NCBI GenBank assembly: GCA_045656625.1
Contig: JAZORL010000175.1
Location: 1-15,919 of the forward strand
DNA: 15,919 bases
Reading direction: 5' to 3'
Origin: Scatosoma sp045656625
GTDB lineage: Bacteria; Bacillota; Clostridia; Christensenellales; Borkfalkiaceae
The notes beneath the pieces were generated by a model. It worked only from the letters and a program-made list of their open reading frames with translations. It was not told where the DNA came from and searched no databases. Positions 5,192 to 13,215 of the stretch are shown one piece after another. Both the position numbers and the translations under genes were made by a program. Each line of letters starts with the position of its first letter. Within the stretch, counting starts at the first letter, position 1.

Positions 5192-6796
5192 TCAATTTGC
5201 TTGTCTTCTATAATCGGGAAGGAGTTTGGGGGAGCATACTTCCGTGGAAATACCTGCTTCTTCAAGTTCTTTCTCGAATGCATCAACGTGGTCGAGTGTG
5301 AGCTCTTTAAGCTCTACCGTCTTCCACTTTTCACCTGCTTGCTGACCTGCGTTTCTACCGAATACGATAATGTCAAGCAAGGAGTTGCCCATCAAACGGT
5401 TCGTACCGTGGATACCGCCAACCGCTTCGCCTGCAACGTACAAGTTTTCAATGCACGTCATACCGTTCGCACCGATATCAATACCGCCGTTTTGATAATG
5501 CAACGTGGGATAGATAATAATCGGTTCTTTACGGATATCGATGCCGTACTTGCCGAACATACGAAGCATGGCAGGAATACGTTTTTCAATCGTGCCTTCG
5601 CCGTTAATGATATCAATGAGCGGCGTGTCAAGCCAAACGCCTTCACCGTCCGTCGTTTTAATACCTTTACCGCGTTCCTTACACTCACGAATAATCGAAG
5701 ATGCCGTCACGTCACGCGTTTCAAGGGAATAAACGAACGCTTCGCCGTCTTTATTGACAAGCTGTGCACCAAGCGAACGCACCTTTTCGGTTACGAGTGC
5801 GCCGTAGATTTGCGTAGGCTCTGCAGCGCCCGTAGGGTGGTATTGCAACGTTTCGGGATAGAGAAGCTTCGCGCCTGCTCTATACGCCAAAACAAGACCG
5901 TCTGCCGTTGCGCCGTAGTGATTCGACGTGGGGAAACCTTGATAATGCAATCTACCAGCACCGCCCGTTGCAATAACAACCGTCTTTGCTCTTGCAATCA
6001 AGATTTCTTTCGTTTCCATATTCATAAGTACCGCGCCTGCAATCTTACCGTCGGTATCCTTGATAAGTTCGATAGCTGCCGTAAAATCAACAACCGTAAT
6101 ACCACGATTGAATACTTCGTCACGGAGCGTTCTCATAATTTCCGAACCGGAATAGTCACGGCAAGCGTGCATACGTTTTCTCGACGTACCGCCACCGTGC
6201 GTGGTTACCATCGTACCGTCTTCTTCCTTATCGAACATAACGCCAAGGTTGTTAAGCCACAAAATCGCTTCGGGCGCTTCGTTTACAAGCTTATACAAAA
6301 GCTCGGGTTTATTCATGAAATGCCCACCGCCAAGTGCGTCCAAATAATGGGTAGCGGGGCTATCGTTGGGCTTATCTGCCGCTTGGATCCCACCTTCTGC
6401 CATTGCCGTGTTTGCGTCGCCGAGACGAAGCTTCGTAGCAATCATAACCTTTGCACCGCGTTCATGCGCTTCGATTGCTGCCGAAGAACCTGCGCCACCG
6501 CCACCGATTACGAGCACGTCAACGTCGTAATCAATTTTAGAAAGGTCGATTTTCATATCCTTCACACGGGAATGCGCTTGCAATAAAGCAGCAAGCTCGT
6601 GCAGTACCTTTCCACCCTTATTTTTCCCTACTTTCAAATCTTCATACGCTGAAGTGATATAGTCGGGATGGAATTGTGCCAAAACCGCGTCTTTTTCTTC
6701 CGCCGTCATACGCACGTGAAGATTTTCCCTACGGAAATCGCGGCTTGCTTCTACTTTTTTCATCGATTCAAGTTGTTCATCAGTATAATGATACAT
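5192..6796 (-). CDS. frdA: Fumarate reductase-type flavoprotein subunit (soluble, non-covalent FAD predicted)
   Basis: A 534-residue FAD_binding_2 family protein of the succinate dehydrogenase/fumarate reductase group. The dinucleotide motif VLVIGGGGAGSSAA is at 94-107. Aligning motifs to E. coli FrdA, all five catalytic or substrate residues are present: His320 (QYHPTGA), Glu337 (LVTEKVR), Arg361 (ETRDV), His433 (LHYQNGGI) and Arg467 (HGTNRLMGNSLLD). The histidine that binds FAD covalently in FrdA/SdhA (SHTVAAEGG) is Asn129 here (ANTAMAEGG), so FAD should be non-covalent. Two differences stand out: about 90 extra residues before the FAD motif, and only about 50 after the last core motif, so the usual helical C-terminal domain is missing. 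AAGGAG precedes the ATG, 12 bases after the Fe-S subunit gene. No membrane-anchor gene is present. L-aspartate oxidase is an alternative by family, but the partner genes argue against it. Confidence 0.87.
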   Translation of the reverse strand: MYHYTDEQLESMKKVEASRDFRRENLHVRMTAEEKDAVLAQFHPDYITSAYEDLKVGKNKGGKVLHELAALLQAHSRVKDMKIDLSKIDYDVDVLVIGGGGAGSSAAIEAHERGAKVMIATKLRLGDANTAMAEGGIQAADKPNDSPATHYLDALGGGHFMNKPELLYKLVNEAPEAILWLNNLGVMFDKEEDGTMVTTHGGGTSRKRMHACRDYSGSEIMRTLRDEVFNRGITVVDFTAAIELIKDTDGKIAGAVLMNMETKEILIARAKTVVIATGGAGRLHYQGFPTSNHYGATADGLVLAYRAGAKLLYPETLQYHPTGAAEPTQIYGALVTEKVRSLGAQLVNKDGEAFVYSLETRDVTASSIIRECKERGKGIKTTDGEGVWLDTPLIDIINGEGTIEKRIPAMLRMFGKYGIDIRKEPIIIYPTLHYQNGGIDIGANGMTCIENLYVAGEAVGGIHGTNRLMGNSLLDIIVFGRNAGQQAGEKWKTVELKELTLDHVDAFEKELEEAGISTEVCSPKLLPDYRRQAN

Positions 6797-6808
6797 TTCA
6801 CGATCTCC

Positions 6809-7483
6809 TTATTTCTCGATTTCTCTATGGTTATAGAGATTTTTTTGTTCTTCCAACGGCGTGTTCATAATCGCTTCCAAAGCCGCCTTGCAATCCCCTC
6901 TATCAATTTCCGCTACGCGGTTGATAAGGTGTTCCGTTTGAGGCGCAAGATATTTACCCGTAAGACGACGGGTCAAAAGCGCCACTTGGGGATGGGAAAT
7001 GCCTGCAGGGCAACGGGACGAGCATACGCCGCACATTACGCAGTCAAAGCTTTCTTCCGCAGCTTTTTCGTATTCGCCGCGTTGTGCGTATGCGATATAC
7101 TGCATAACGTTCAACTCTTGCGTACAGCTCTTCGTACAAGCATTACAGCCGATGCACGAATAAATTTCAGGATAAAGCTGCATCATAATTTGCTGCGTGG
7201 GTTTAATCTTGTTAATGTCGTACACTTGCTTTACAAGCGGGAAGAAGGGAAGCGTTGCTACGTACATACCCTCTTCTACTTGTTGCTGACACGCAAGACA
7301 AGATTTAAGCTCTTGCTGACCGTGGATACGATAAATCGTTGCGCAAGCACCGCAGAAACCGTTTCTGCAACCGCAACCACGAACGAGCTGATAACCTGCA
7401 TATTCCATTGCTTTCATAATCGTCAAGCTTTCCGGCACTTGATAGCGTTTACCGAAAAGATATACGTTTACCATATTTTCCAT
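6809..7483 (-). CDS. frdB: Fumarate reductase-type iron-sulfur subunit
   Basis: A 224-residue electron-transfer subunit of the SdhB/FrdB type. Residues 1-75 form a plant-type 2Fe-2S domain with ligands Cys39, Cys44, Cys47 and Cys62 (CRNGFCGAC then C). Residues 105-165 carry two complete 4Fe-4S motifs, C110-x2-C113-x2-C116-x3-C120 and C148-x2-C151-x2-C154-x3-C158. Classical FrdB has one 2Fe-2S, one 4Fe-4S and one 3Fe-4S cluster, so the full second motif suggests two cubane clusters. Unlike methanogen TfrB it has no C-terminal CCG (HdrB-like) domain; that function is encoded by the separate hdrB in this operon. GGAG lies eight bases before the ATG. It sits between the FlxA-like gene (12-base gap) and the flavoprotein gene (12-base gap), which strongly suggests it links the two. 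Confidence 0.87.
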   Translation of the reverse strand: MENMVNVYLFGKRYQVPESLTIMKAMEYAGYQLVRGCGCRNGFCGACATIYRIHGQQELKSCLACQQQVEEGMYVATLPFFPLVKQVYDINKIKPTQQIMMQLYPEIYSCIGCNACTKSCTQELNVMQYIAYAQRGEYEKAAEESFDCVMCGVCSSRCPAGISHPQVALLTRRLTGKYLAPQTEHLINRVAEIDRGDCKAALEAIMNTPLEEQKNLYNHREIEK

Positions 7484-7495
7484 ATTGTTCTCTCC

Positions 7496-8323
7496 TTAGT
7501 ATTCGTCAGGCAATTCGTCAAGCTCAGTCATACGGAAGACGGGACCGTCTTTGCATACGAACTTATCGCCAACGTTACATCTACCGCACTTACCAACGCC
7601 GCACTTCATACGAAGTTCAAGCGTGGTGTATACGCGCGATTTGTCAAAGCCAAGCTCCAAAAGCCCTGCAAGCGTGAATTTAATCATGATAGGCGGACCG
7701 CAAAGAACTGCCGTCATATTCGGGTTCAAACCAAGCTCTTTCACGTAGGCAGGTACGAAACCAACGTGTCCGTCCCAACCTTCCTGCGGTCTATCAATCG
7801 TCAAGTAAACTTCCGTATTCGGTTCGTTTACCCATTCCGTTTGAATTTCTTCGATATCCACAAGGTCGTCTTTACTTCTTGCACCGTAAACGATTACGAC
7901 TTTGCCGTAGTTTTCACGATAATGGCGCACGTAATTGATAACGCTTCTCAAAGGAGCAAGACCGATACCGCCTGCGATAAAGAGCAAATCTTTGCCCTTG
8001 AAATCCCCTTCAACAGGGAAATTTTTGCCATAAGGACCGCGAACGGTGACTTGCGCGCCTACTTCCAAGGCATGAAGAACTTCCGTCACGCAACCGCATT
8101 TTTTAATGGAAAATTCCATATATTCTTCGTTCGTAGGCGAAGACGTGATGGAGAACATACATTCACCAACCCCGGGAATGGATACCATCGCGCATTGACC
8201 GGGCATATGCTTGAAAAGCTTTTTGCCGTCCGTACCTACTACACGGAAGGTTTTCACGTCAGGAGTATCCTTACGGATATCCGTAATCACACCGACTTTA
8301 GGAATGAGAGTTTCTTCAATCAT
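7496..8323 (-). CDS. FlxA-like NAD(P)H-binding FAD/2Fe-2S oxidoreductase
   Basis: A 275-residue ferredoxin-NADP reductase-fold protein, like FlxA, the sulfhydrogenase gamma subunit and anaerobic sulfite reductase subunit B. The FAD-binding part contains MPGQCAMVSIPG and CMFSITSSP (about 40-63) and VRGPYG. The nucleotide-binding part contains FIAGGIGLAPLRSVI (115-129), YGAR and LCGPPIM (207-213). The C-terminus carries a 2Fe-2S motif, Cys241, Cys246, Cys249 and Cys257 (CGVGKCGRCNVGDKFVC). It should be where NADH (or NADPH; specificity cannot be read) delivers electrons. Its ATG overlaps the end of the upstream 4Fe-4S gene by eight bases, so the two are translationally coupled, and it precedes the fumarate reductase Fe-S subunit by 12 bases. 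Confidence 0.87.
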   Translation of the reverse strand: MIEETLIPKVGVITDIRKDTPDVKTFRVVGTDGKKLFKHMPGQCAMVSIPGVGECMFSITSSPTNEEYMEFSIKKCGCVTEVLHALEVGAQVTVRGPYGKNFPVEGDFKGKDLLFIAGGIGLAPLRSVINYVRHYRENYGKVVIVYGARSKDDLVDIEEIQTEWVNEPNTEVYLTIDRPQEGWDGHVGFVPAYVKELGLNPNMTAVLCGPPIMIKFTLAGLLELGFDKSRVYTTLELRMKCGVGKCGRCNVGDKFVCKDGPVFRMTELDELPDEY

Positions 8324-9362
8324 TTGCCTTACCTCCCAATTTTTTTGCTACTTTTACGATATTGAGCTTTTGAGGACACTTGTTTACGCAACGACCACAG
8401 CCTACGCAGGAATACAAACCGTCGTTTTGCGAAGGATAATACACGAGTTTGTGCATAAATCTTTGACGGAAACGTTGCATTTGCGTCGTACGGCTATTTC
8501 CGTGCGCCATCAACGTGAAATCAGAATACATACAAGAATCCCAGCAACGGAAACGAATAATTCCGTCACGAGTTTTCACGTCACGAATGTCGAAACATTG
8601 ACAGGTCGGGCAAACAAACGTACACGTACCACAACCAAGACAAGCCTCACTCATTTCTTCCCATTCGGGAGCGTCGAACAATTCGTTCAAATTTTCGGGT
8701 TTGAATTTGCTCAAATCAAGATTAGAGAAGGGCAAATTGTCAATAATTACTTTGACAGCATCCTGTTGCGCCGCAACTTCCACTTCGCCGCCTTCCACGA
8801 GCAAGTCTTTTACGAGCGCGGTAAGCGCTTCCCCTTTTTCGGTGTTCGCTTGCCAATAGAGATTGTTTTCATCAAGCCACGTCGTGACGTCGCCTTGGGG
8901 CGCAGTCGCATCAATGCCGAACGCCTTGCAGAAGCAGCTTTCTTCGGGCTTACCGCAAGCAAGCGTGACAATCGTCGTGCCTTCTCTTCTCATTTGGTAA
9001 TAAGTATCTACGGGTTCAGCAAGGAATACCTTATCCAAAACCTCGATTGCTTTATAATCGCAAGCCTTTACGCCGAACAAAACGAGCGGTTTTTCTTCGA
9101 TTTTTTCGCCCAATTTTTCACGAACGTCTACGATTTCAATGTTCTTGCCTTCCGTCTTGAATTTCATCAAGTTTTCGCTTTGAGGGAAGAATGCATCTTT
9201 GGGGGATTTTACCGTTTTCAAAGTTTCAAGAGAAACTTCTTTCCCTTCCCCCCAAACGGCATAGTTCACTTCCCCTGCTTTTTTAACGGGAATATACAAG
9301 CCCATGCTTTCGGAGATTTTTGCGTAAAGCTCGTTCAATCTTTCTTTAGAAATCTTTAACAT
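8316..9362 (-). CDS. FlxB-like 4Fe-4S dicluster protein (sulfhydrogenase beta-type)
   Basis: A 348-residue soluble protein of the family that includes sulfhydrogenase beta subunits and anaerobic sulfite reductase subunit A. The first ~230 residues form the family-specific domain (LVLFGVKACDYKAIEVLDKVF at 93-113, FFPQSENL nearby). The C-terminal third has two 4Fe-4S motifs, C241-x2-C244-x2-C247-x3-C251 and C319-x2-C322-x2-C325-x3-C329. Extra cysteines at 254, 256, 273 and 277 may bind a further cluster. It probably passes electrons from the FlxA-like NADH-oxidising protein to the MvhD/HdrA part of the complex. Its ATG overlaps the stop codon of the preceding gene (TAATG), with GGAGG upstream, so translation is coupled. 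The B and C names follow Desulfovibrio FlxABCD and the exact pairing is tentative. Confidence 0.8.
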   Translation of the reverse strand: MLKISKERLNELYAKISESMGLYIPVKKAGEVNYAVWGEGKEVSLETLKTVKSPKDAFFPQSENLMKFKTEGKNIEIVDVREKLGEKIEEKPLVLFGVKACDYKAIEVLDKVFLAEPVDTYYQMRREGTTIVTLACGKPEESCFCKAFGIDATAPQGDVTTWLDENNLYWQANTEKGEALTALVKDLLVEGGEVEVAAQQDAVKVIIDNLPFSNLDLSKFKPENLNELFDAPEWEEMSEACLGCGTCTFVCPTCQCFDIRDVKTRDGIIRFRCWDSCMYSDFTLMAHGNSRTTQMQRFRQRFMHKLVYYPSQNDGLYSCVGCGRCVNKCPQKLNIVKVAKKLGGKAND

Positions 9363-10336
9363 TATTTTACCTCCCCGAATACGTCTTTGGGTTCTGCATC
9401 CGCTTCCGTGTAGGACGTAAGCGGCGTTTTGCCGTCCGCAGTTTCACCTGCTTGATATTCGCCGTACAAACCGTCGATATCCTTGATGTACTTTCTATTG
9501 AGCAAGTGCAAAGGAATGTTTTGAGGGCATACTCTCGAGCATTCGCCGCAATCGGTACAACGACCTGCTACGTGGAATGCACGAATGATATGGAAAAGCT
9601 GTTCTTCAAACTGATCGTCGTTCGCTTTTGCCGCTACGCCCGAATTCGGGTTATCGAATACGCATTTAACGCACGAGCATGCGGGACATACGTTGCGGCA
9701 CGCATTACAACGAATACACTTACTAAGTTGCGAGCGCCAGAACGCAAAGCGTTCGTCTTCCGTCATCGCTTCAAGCGCTTCTACTTCCGCAAAACGATTT
9801 ACGTCGCGAGCAGGACGTTCGTGAAGAATGATTTCCTCGTCCTTTACTTGATGCGTTTTATTGCACGTAGCACATTTCGTCAAAACCACGTCAGGTTTAT
9901 AGAAGGTCTTTTCGCCATAGGGAGAGAAAGCTTTCACTTCCTTATCCACTACTTCCACGCCCGTCACGAATTCCGCACCTTGCGCTTTCATCTTTTCGAT
10001 ATCGAGCTTCGCCATACATTCAACGGCGATTACGTATACGTTTTCACGATTGATACGATGTTCTTTTACGAGCTGATTAAAGCTATACGTATCGCAGGGT
10101 TTCAAGAACACTGCCGTCTTACCTTCCTTTTTGCAAATATTGATGAGATACTTGGAAAGGTTTGCGCCGCAGAAATAATCGTAAACAAATTCATTGAGTT
10201 CTTCGACCGTTTCAAATACTGCGGGAGAAGGGTCATAACAAAAATCCCCTTTCTTCCAGCCAACTACACGCGCTACTTCACCGCTTGTGAGAAGTTCTTT
10301 CGCGCGTTCAAGCATTTTCAATTCAACGTTTTTCAT
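9362..10336 (-). CDS. FlxC-like 4Fe-4S dicluster protein
   Basis: A 324-residue protein resembling the Fe-S/FrhB-like subunits found with Hdr-Flx modules and F420- or formate-linked enzymes. The N-terminal ~200 residues include VFLKPCDTYSFNQLV (76-90), VIAVECM (102-108) and a CATC pair at 155-158. Two 4Fe-4S motifs follow: C207-x2-C210-x2-C213-x3-C217 and C260-x2-C263-x2-C266-x3-C270. Its family cannot bind F420 by default, so I read it as a redox relay. The ATG at 10336 is chosen over an in-frame GTG at 10345 because AAGGAGG is nine bases from the ATG and abuts the GTG. With this start it lies one base after the MvhD-like gene. Confidence 0.78.
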   Translation of the reverse strand: MKNVELKMLERAKELLTSGEVARVVGWKKGDFCYDPSPAVFETVEELNEFVYDYFCGANLSKYLINICKKEGKTAVFLKPCDTYSFNQLVKEHRINRENVYVIAVECMAKLDIEKMKAQGAEFVTGVEVVDKEVKAFSPYGEKTFYKPDVVLTKCATCNKTHQVKDEEIILHERPARDVNRFAEVEALEAMTEDERFAFWRSQLSKCIRCNACRNVCPACSCVKCVFDNPNSGVAAKANDDQFEEQLFHIIRAFHVAGRCTDCGECSRVCPQNIPLHLLNRKYIKDIDGLYGEYQAGETADGKTPLTSYTEADAEPKDVFGEVK

Positions 10337-10337
10337 C

Positions 10338-10793
10338 TTATTCACCCTCCTTTACACGAAGGTCGGTGAGGCGTTTGTTTTCGCCAAGCTCCGTGACGGT
10401 TTTCACGAAATCGTTCATAACCGCCGCAAACTTTGCGCCTTCCGCCGCAGAAACCCATTCCACGCGCGTACGATCCTTTTCAATACCCATATAGTTGAGC
10501 ATACTGAAAAGCAACGCCATTCTTCTTCTTGTATAGTAGTTGCCGGTCACGTAGTGGCAATCCCCAGGGTGACAACCGCAAAGAATAACGCCGTCAGCGC
10601 CCTGTTGGAATGCTTTCAACACAAACGTAGGATTTACGCGGCAGGAACAAGGCACGCGGATAATCTTTACGTTAGCGGGATAGGTCAAACGGCTCGAGCC
10701 TGCAAGGTCTGCGCCTGCATACGAACACCAGTTGCAGCAAAAAGCTACGATATTAGGCACGTATTCTTTCTTTTCCGTCGTTACATCTTGCAT
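10338..10793 (-). CDS. mvhD: MvhD/FlxD-like 2Fe-2S electron-transfer protein
   Basis: A 151-residue protein matching the MvhD family, the small 2Fe-2S subunit that carries electrons from a hydrogenase, formate dehydrogenase or Flx module to HdrA. Family features are FCCNWCSYAGADLAG (18-32), VKIIRVPCSCRVNP (42-55), ALQ-like AFQQGADGV, LCGCHPGDCHY (71-81), GNYYTRRR and EWVSAAEG. The cysteines at 19, 20, 23, 49, 72, 74 and 79 are the familiar set. Cys51 is unusual, because other members usually read CSGR or CTGR at that place. The ATG lies inside the end of hdrA (13-base overlap), with GGAGG ten bases upstream. The gene marks the docking point of the NADH-oxidising module on HdrA. Confidence 0.92.
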   Translation of the reverse strand: MQDVTTEKKEYVPNIVAFCCNWCSYAGADLAGSSRLTYPANVKIIRVPCSCRVNPTFVLKAFQQGADGVILCGCHPGDCHYVTGNYYTRRRMALLFSMLNYMGIEKDRTRVEWVSAAEGAKFAAVMNDFVKTVTELGENKRLTDLRVKEGE

Positions 10794-12772
10794 ATTGCTT
10801 CTACCTCCGACATAATTTGTTTGGAGCTAAATCCCTTCAAGTCCATAGCTCCCGAAGGACAGGTTACCGTACAAGCGCCGCAACCTTGGCAAACCGCAGG
10901 GTTCACGTTCGCTACGCGACGGATTTCCGTCTTACCGCCACCGATACGGAATTCTTTATCCACGTACGTAATTGCACCGTATGCGCAAACGTTTGCACAT
11001 TGGCTACAACCATTACACATCGTTTCATCAGGCGTTGCTACGCAAGGATTGGTCTTTAACTTATCTTTTACAAGCAACCCAATAACCTTTGCAGCACAAG
11101 CCGAGGCTTGCGATACGGTTTCGGGGATATCCTTCGGGCCTTGGCACACACCTGCGAGATATACGCCTGCCGTAGGGCTTTCTACGGGACGAAGCTTCGC
11201 ATGCGATTCCGTAAGGAAGTTGTTTGTATCGATACTCGTCGTCAAAAGAGTCGCAATCTTTCTAACTGCAGGCTCCGGTTCAATTGCCGCCGCAAGAACA
11301 ACAAGATCCGATTCAATCGTGATTTGTTCGTTGTCGATCAAGTTCGAGCCCTGCACCATAAGCTTGCCGTTTTCGTTATATACCTTGCCGACCATACCTT
11401 TGATATAGTCTACGCCGTATTGTTCTACCGCACGACGGAAAAATTCGTCGTAGTTCTTACCGGGCGTACGCACGTCAATATAGAATACGTGCATTTCGGT
11501 ATCGGGATATTTTTCACGAATAAGCATTGCGTGCTTCGCCGTATACATACAGCAAATCTTGGAGCAGTAGGGTTTGCCGCAACCGCTCGTATCACGCGAG
11601 CCTACGCATTGGATAAAGGTGATTACCTTCGGGTGTTCGCCGTCGGAAGGACGGAGCAAAACGCCGTTCGTAGGGCCTGCTGCGTTCATCAATCTTTCAA
11701 GCTCAAGCGACGTAATAACGTCTTTATTATCGCTATAACCGTATTCGTTAAAGTTGTCAAGTTCAATCGGCTTAAAGCCCGTTGCTACAACGATTGCGCC
11801 ATATTGACGTTCGATAAACGTATCCTTTTGTTCGTAGTCGATTGCGCCTACGCCGCAGAATTTTTGGCAAATACCGCACTTGCCCGTTTTAAGCTTAATA
11901 CATTGCGCAGGATCGATTACCGCTACGTTGGGAATCGCTTGTGCAAACGGAATGTAAATTGCAGGACGGGTATTGAGCCCCATATTGAACTCGTTCAAGC
12001 CCTTCTTGGAAGGACATTTTTCCATACAAATCTTACAGCCCGTACATTTCGTTTCGTCAACGTATCTTGCCTTACGGCGAATCTTTACGCTGAAATTACC
12101 AACGAACCCTTTCACTTCTTCGATTTCCGAATAGGAAAGAATGTCGATATTTTCGTGCTGTGCGCAGTCCACCATCTTCGGCGTCAAAATACAAGCCGAA
12201 CAGTCGAGCGTGGGGAAGGTTTTATCGATTTGCGCCATTCTACCGCCCAACGTCGCATTCTTTTCCACGATGTCAACTTCAAAGCCCGCTTCCGCAATAT
12301 CAAGCGCAGCTTGGATACCTGCGATACCGCCGCCGATTACGAGCGCACGTTTTACAACGGGGCTTTCCCCTGCTTGCAAGGGCGCGTTCAATTTTACTTT
12401 CGCAATCGCCGTACGAACGAGGATTACCGCTTTTTCGGTCGCTTCGTCCATATCTTTATGTATCCAAGAACAATGTTCACGGATATTTGCGACTTCGACC
12501 ATGTACGGGTTCAAGCCAGCTTCTTCCGCCGCTTTACGGAAGGTAGCTTCGTGCATTCTCGGCGAGCATGCGCCGATAACAACGCCCGTAAGATTGTGTT
12601 CTTTGATCGCTTTTTTAACAAGCTGCTGACCGTTTTCCGAACACATATACTGATAATTCGCGGAGAATACGACGCCCGGTTCGCTCTTGATAACTTCCGC
12701 TACCTTTTCCACGTCAACCGTTGCCGCGATATTGCTTCCGCACCAACAAATAAATACACCTATTCTTTGCAT
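10781..12772 (-). CDS. hdrA: Heterodisulfide reductase subunit A (bifurcating flavoprotein)
   Basis: A 663-residue full-length HdrA, the flavoprotein at which electron bifurcation takes place in Hdr complexes. The N-terminal domain (1-135) has Cys11, Cys44, Cys69 (IGACSPRMH) and Cys101 for one cluster. The FAD motif ALVIGGGIAGIQAALD is at 143-158 with LGGRMAQID after it. Inserted ferredoxin-like clusters are at 243-253 (CTGCKICMEKC) and around 291-306. The second FAD segment includes VVATGFKPIE and GVYLAGVCQGPKDIPET (536-552). The C-terminus has two 4Fe-4S motifs, C586-C596 and C628-C638. The ATG at 12772 is chosen because the protein then begins MQRIGVFICWCG as in the family; upstream in-frame TTG and GTG codons are less likely. 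It lies 54 bases after hdrC and overlaps mvhD. Confidence 0.94.
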   Translation of the reverse strand: MQRIGVFICWCGSNIAATVDVEKVAEVIKSEPGVVFSANYQYMCSENGQQLVKKAIKEHNLTGVVIGACSPRMHEATFRKAAEEAGLNPYMVEVANIREHCSWIHKDMDEATEKAVILVRTAIAKVKLNAPLQAGESPVVKRALVIGGGIAGIQAALDIAEAGFEVDIVEKNATLGGRMAQIDKTFPTLDCSACILTPKMVDCAQHENIDILSYSEIEEVKGFVGNFSVKIRRKARYVDETKCTGCKICMEKCPSKKGLNEFNMGLNTRPAIYIPFAQAIPNVAVIDPAQCIKLKTGKCGICQKFCGVGAIDYEQKDTFIERQYGAIVVATGFKPIELDNFNEYGYSDNKDVITSLELERLMNAAGPTNGVLLRPSDGEHPKVITFIQCVGSRDTSGCGKPYCSKICCMYTAKHAMLIREKYPDTEMHVFYIDVRTPGKNYDEFFRRAVEQYGVDYIKGMVGKVYNENGKLMVQGSNLIDNEQITIESDLVVLAAAIEPEPAVRKIATLLTTSIDTNNFLTESHAKLRPVESPTAGVYLAGVCQGPKDIPETVSQASACAAKVIGLLVKDKLKTNPCVATPDETMCNGCSQCANVCAYGAITYVDKEFRIGGGKTEIRRVANVNPAVCQGCGACTVTCPSGAMDLKGFSSKQIMSEVEAICKM

Positions 12773-12806
12773 ATTATTCACTCTCTTTCTTTGGATTTTT
12801 TTCAAA

Positions 12807-12822
12807 CCGAATATGTATTCGG
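12807..12822. other. Palindromic hairpin between hdrC and hdrA
   Basis: CCGAATATGTATTCGG is a palindrome except for its two central bases, in the 54-base gap between hdrC and hdrA. Minus-strand sequence after it is TTTG then A-rich, so a terminator is unlikely. It may mark RNA processing or set hdrA translation. Confidence 0.45.
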
Positions 12823-12826
12823 GGAG

Positions 12827-13213
12827 TTACTTGTTATACTTTCTATACGCCGTGACCAAAAGCTGCTGAGGAATTTGCTCGTCGACGATCGGGGGAATTT
12901 CTTCCGCCTTGATCCCGTTCGCACCCTGCGCTCTTACCACCGCATCACGCACCGCTTCTACGACGTTTGCAGGAGCTACTCCACGCGGACAACGCTCTAC
13001 GCACGCCATGCAAGATAAACAGTTCCAAATTGCTTTACATTCCAACAATTCGTCCACTTTGCCTTTATTGAGCATAGAAACAAACTGATGGGGTTTGACG
13101 TCCATATCCTTGAATGCAGGACAGCGACCCGAGCATTTACCGCATTTCATACACTTGCTTACGTCCGTACCACTCAATCGCAACAAATATTCTTTAAGTT
13201 CCGTTTTCGTCAT
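12827..13213 (-). CDS. hdrC: Heterodisulfide reductase subunit C
   Basis: A 128-residue, soluble small Fe-S subunit that links HdrA and HdrB. Two 4Fe-4S motifs are visible: CMKCGKCSGRCP (21-32) and CLSCMACVERCPRGVAP (65-81). No membrane segment is present, so it is the cytoplasmic HdrABC type, not HdrDE. The length is short but normal for HdrC. It starts two bases after the hdrB stop codon with a GGGGG ribosome site inside the end of hdrB, so translation is coupled and the two proteins should be made in equal amounts. Confidence 0.92.
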   Translation of the reverse strand: MTKTELKEYLLRLSGTDVSKCMKCGKCSGRCPAFKDMDVKPHQFVSMLNKGKVDELLECKAIWNCLSCMACVERCPRGVAPANVVEAVRDAVVRAQGANGIKAEEIPPIVDEQIPQQLLVTAYRKYNK

Positions 13214-13215
13214 AC

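Noticed and set aside
5192..7483. Membrane-bound succinate dehydrogenase
   Set aside because: No cytochrome b or anchor gene is adjacent, the covalent-FAD histidine is missing, and the neighbouring genes are soluble Hdr and Flx components.
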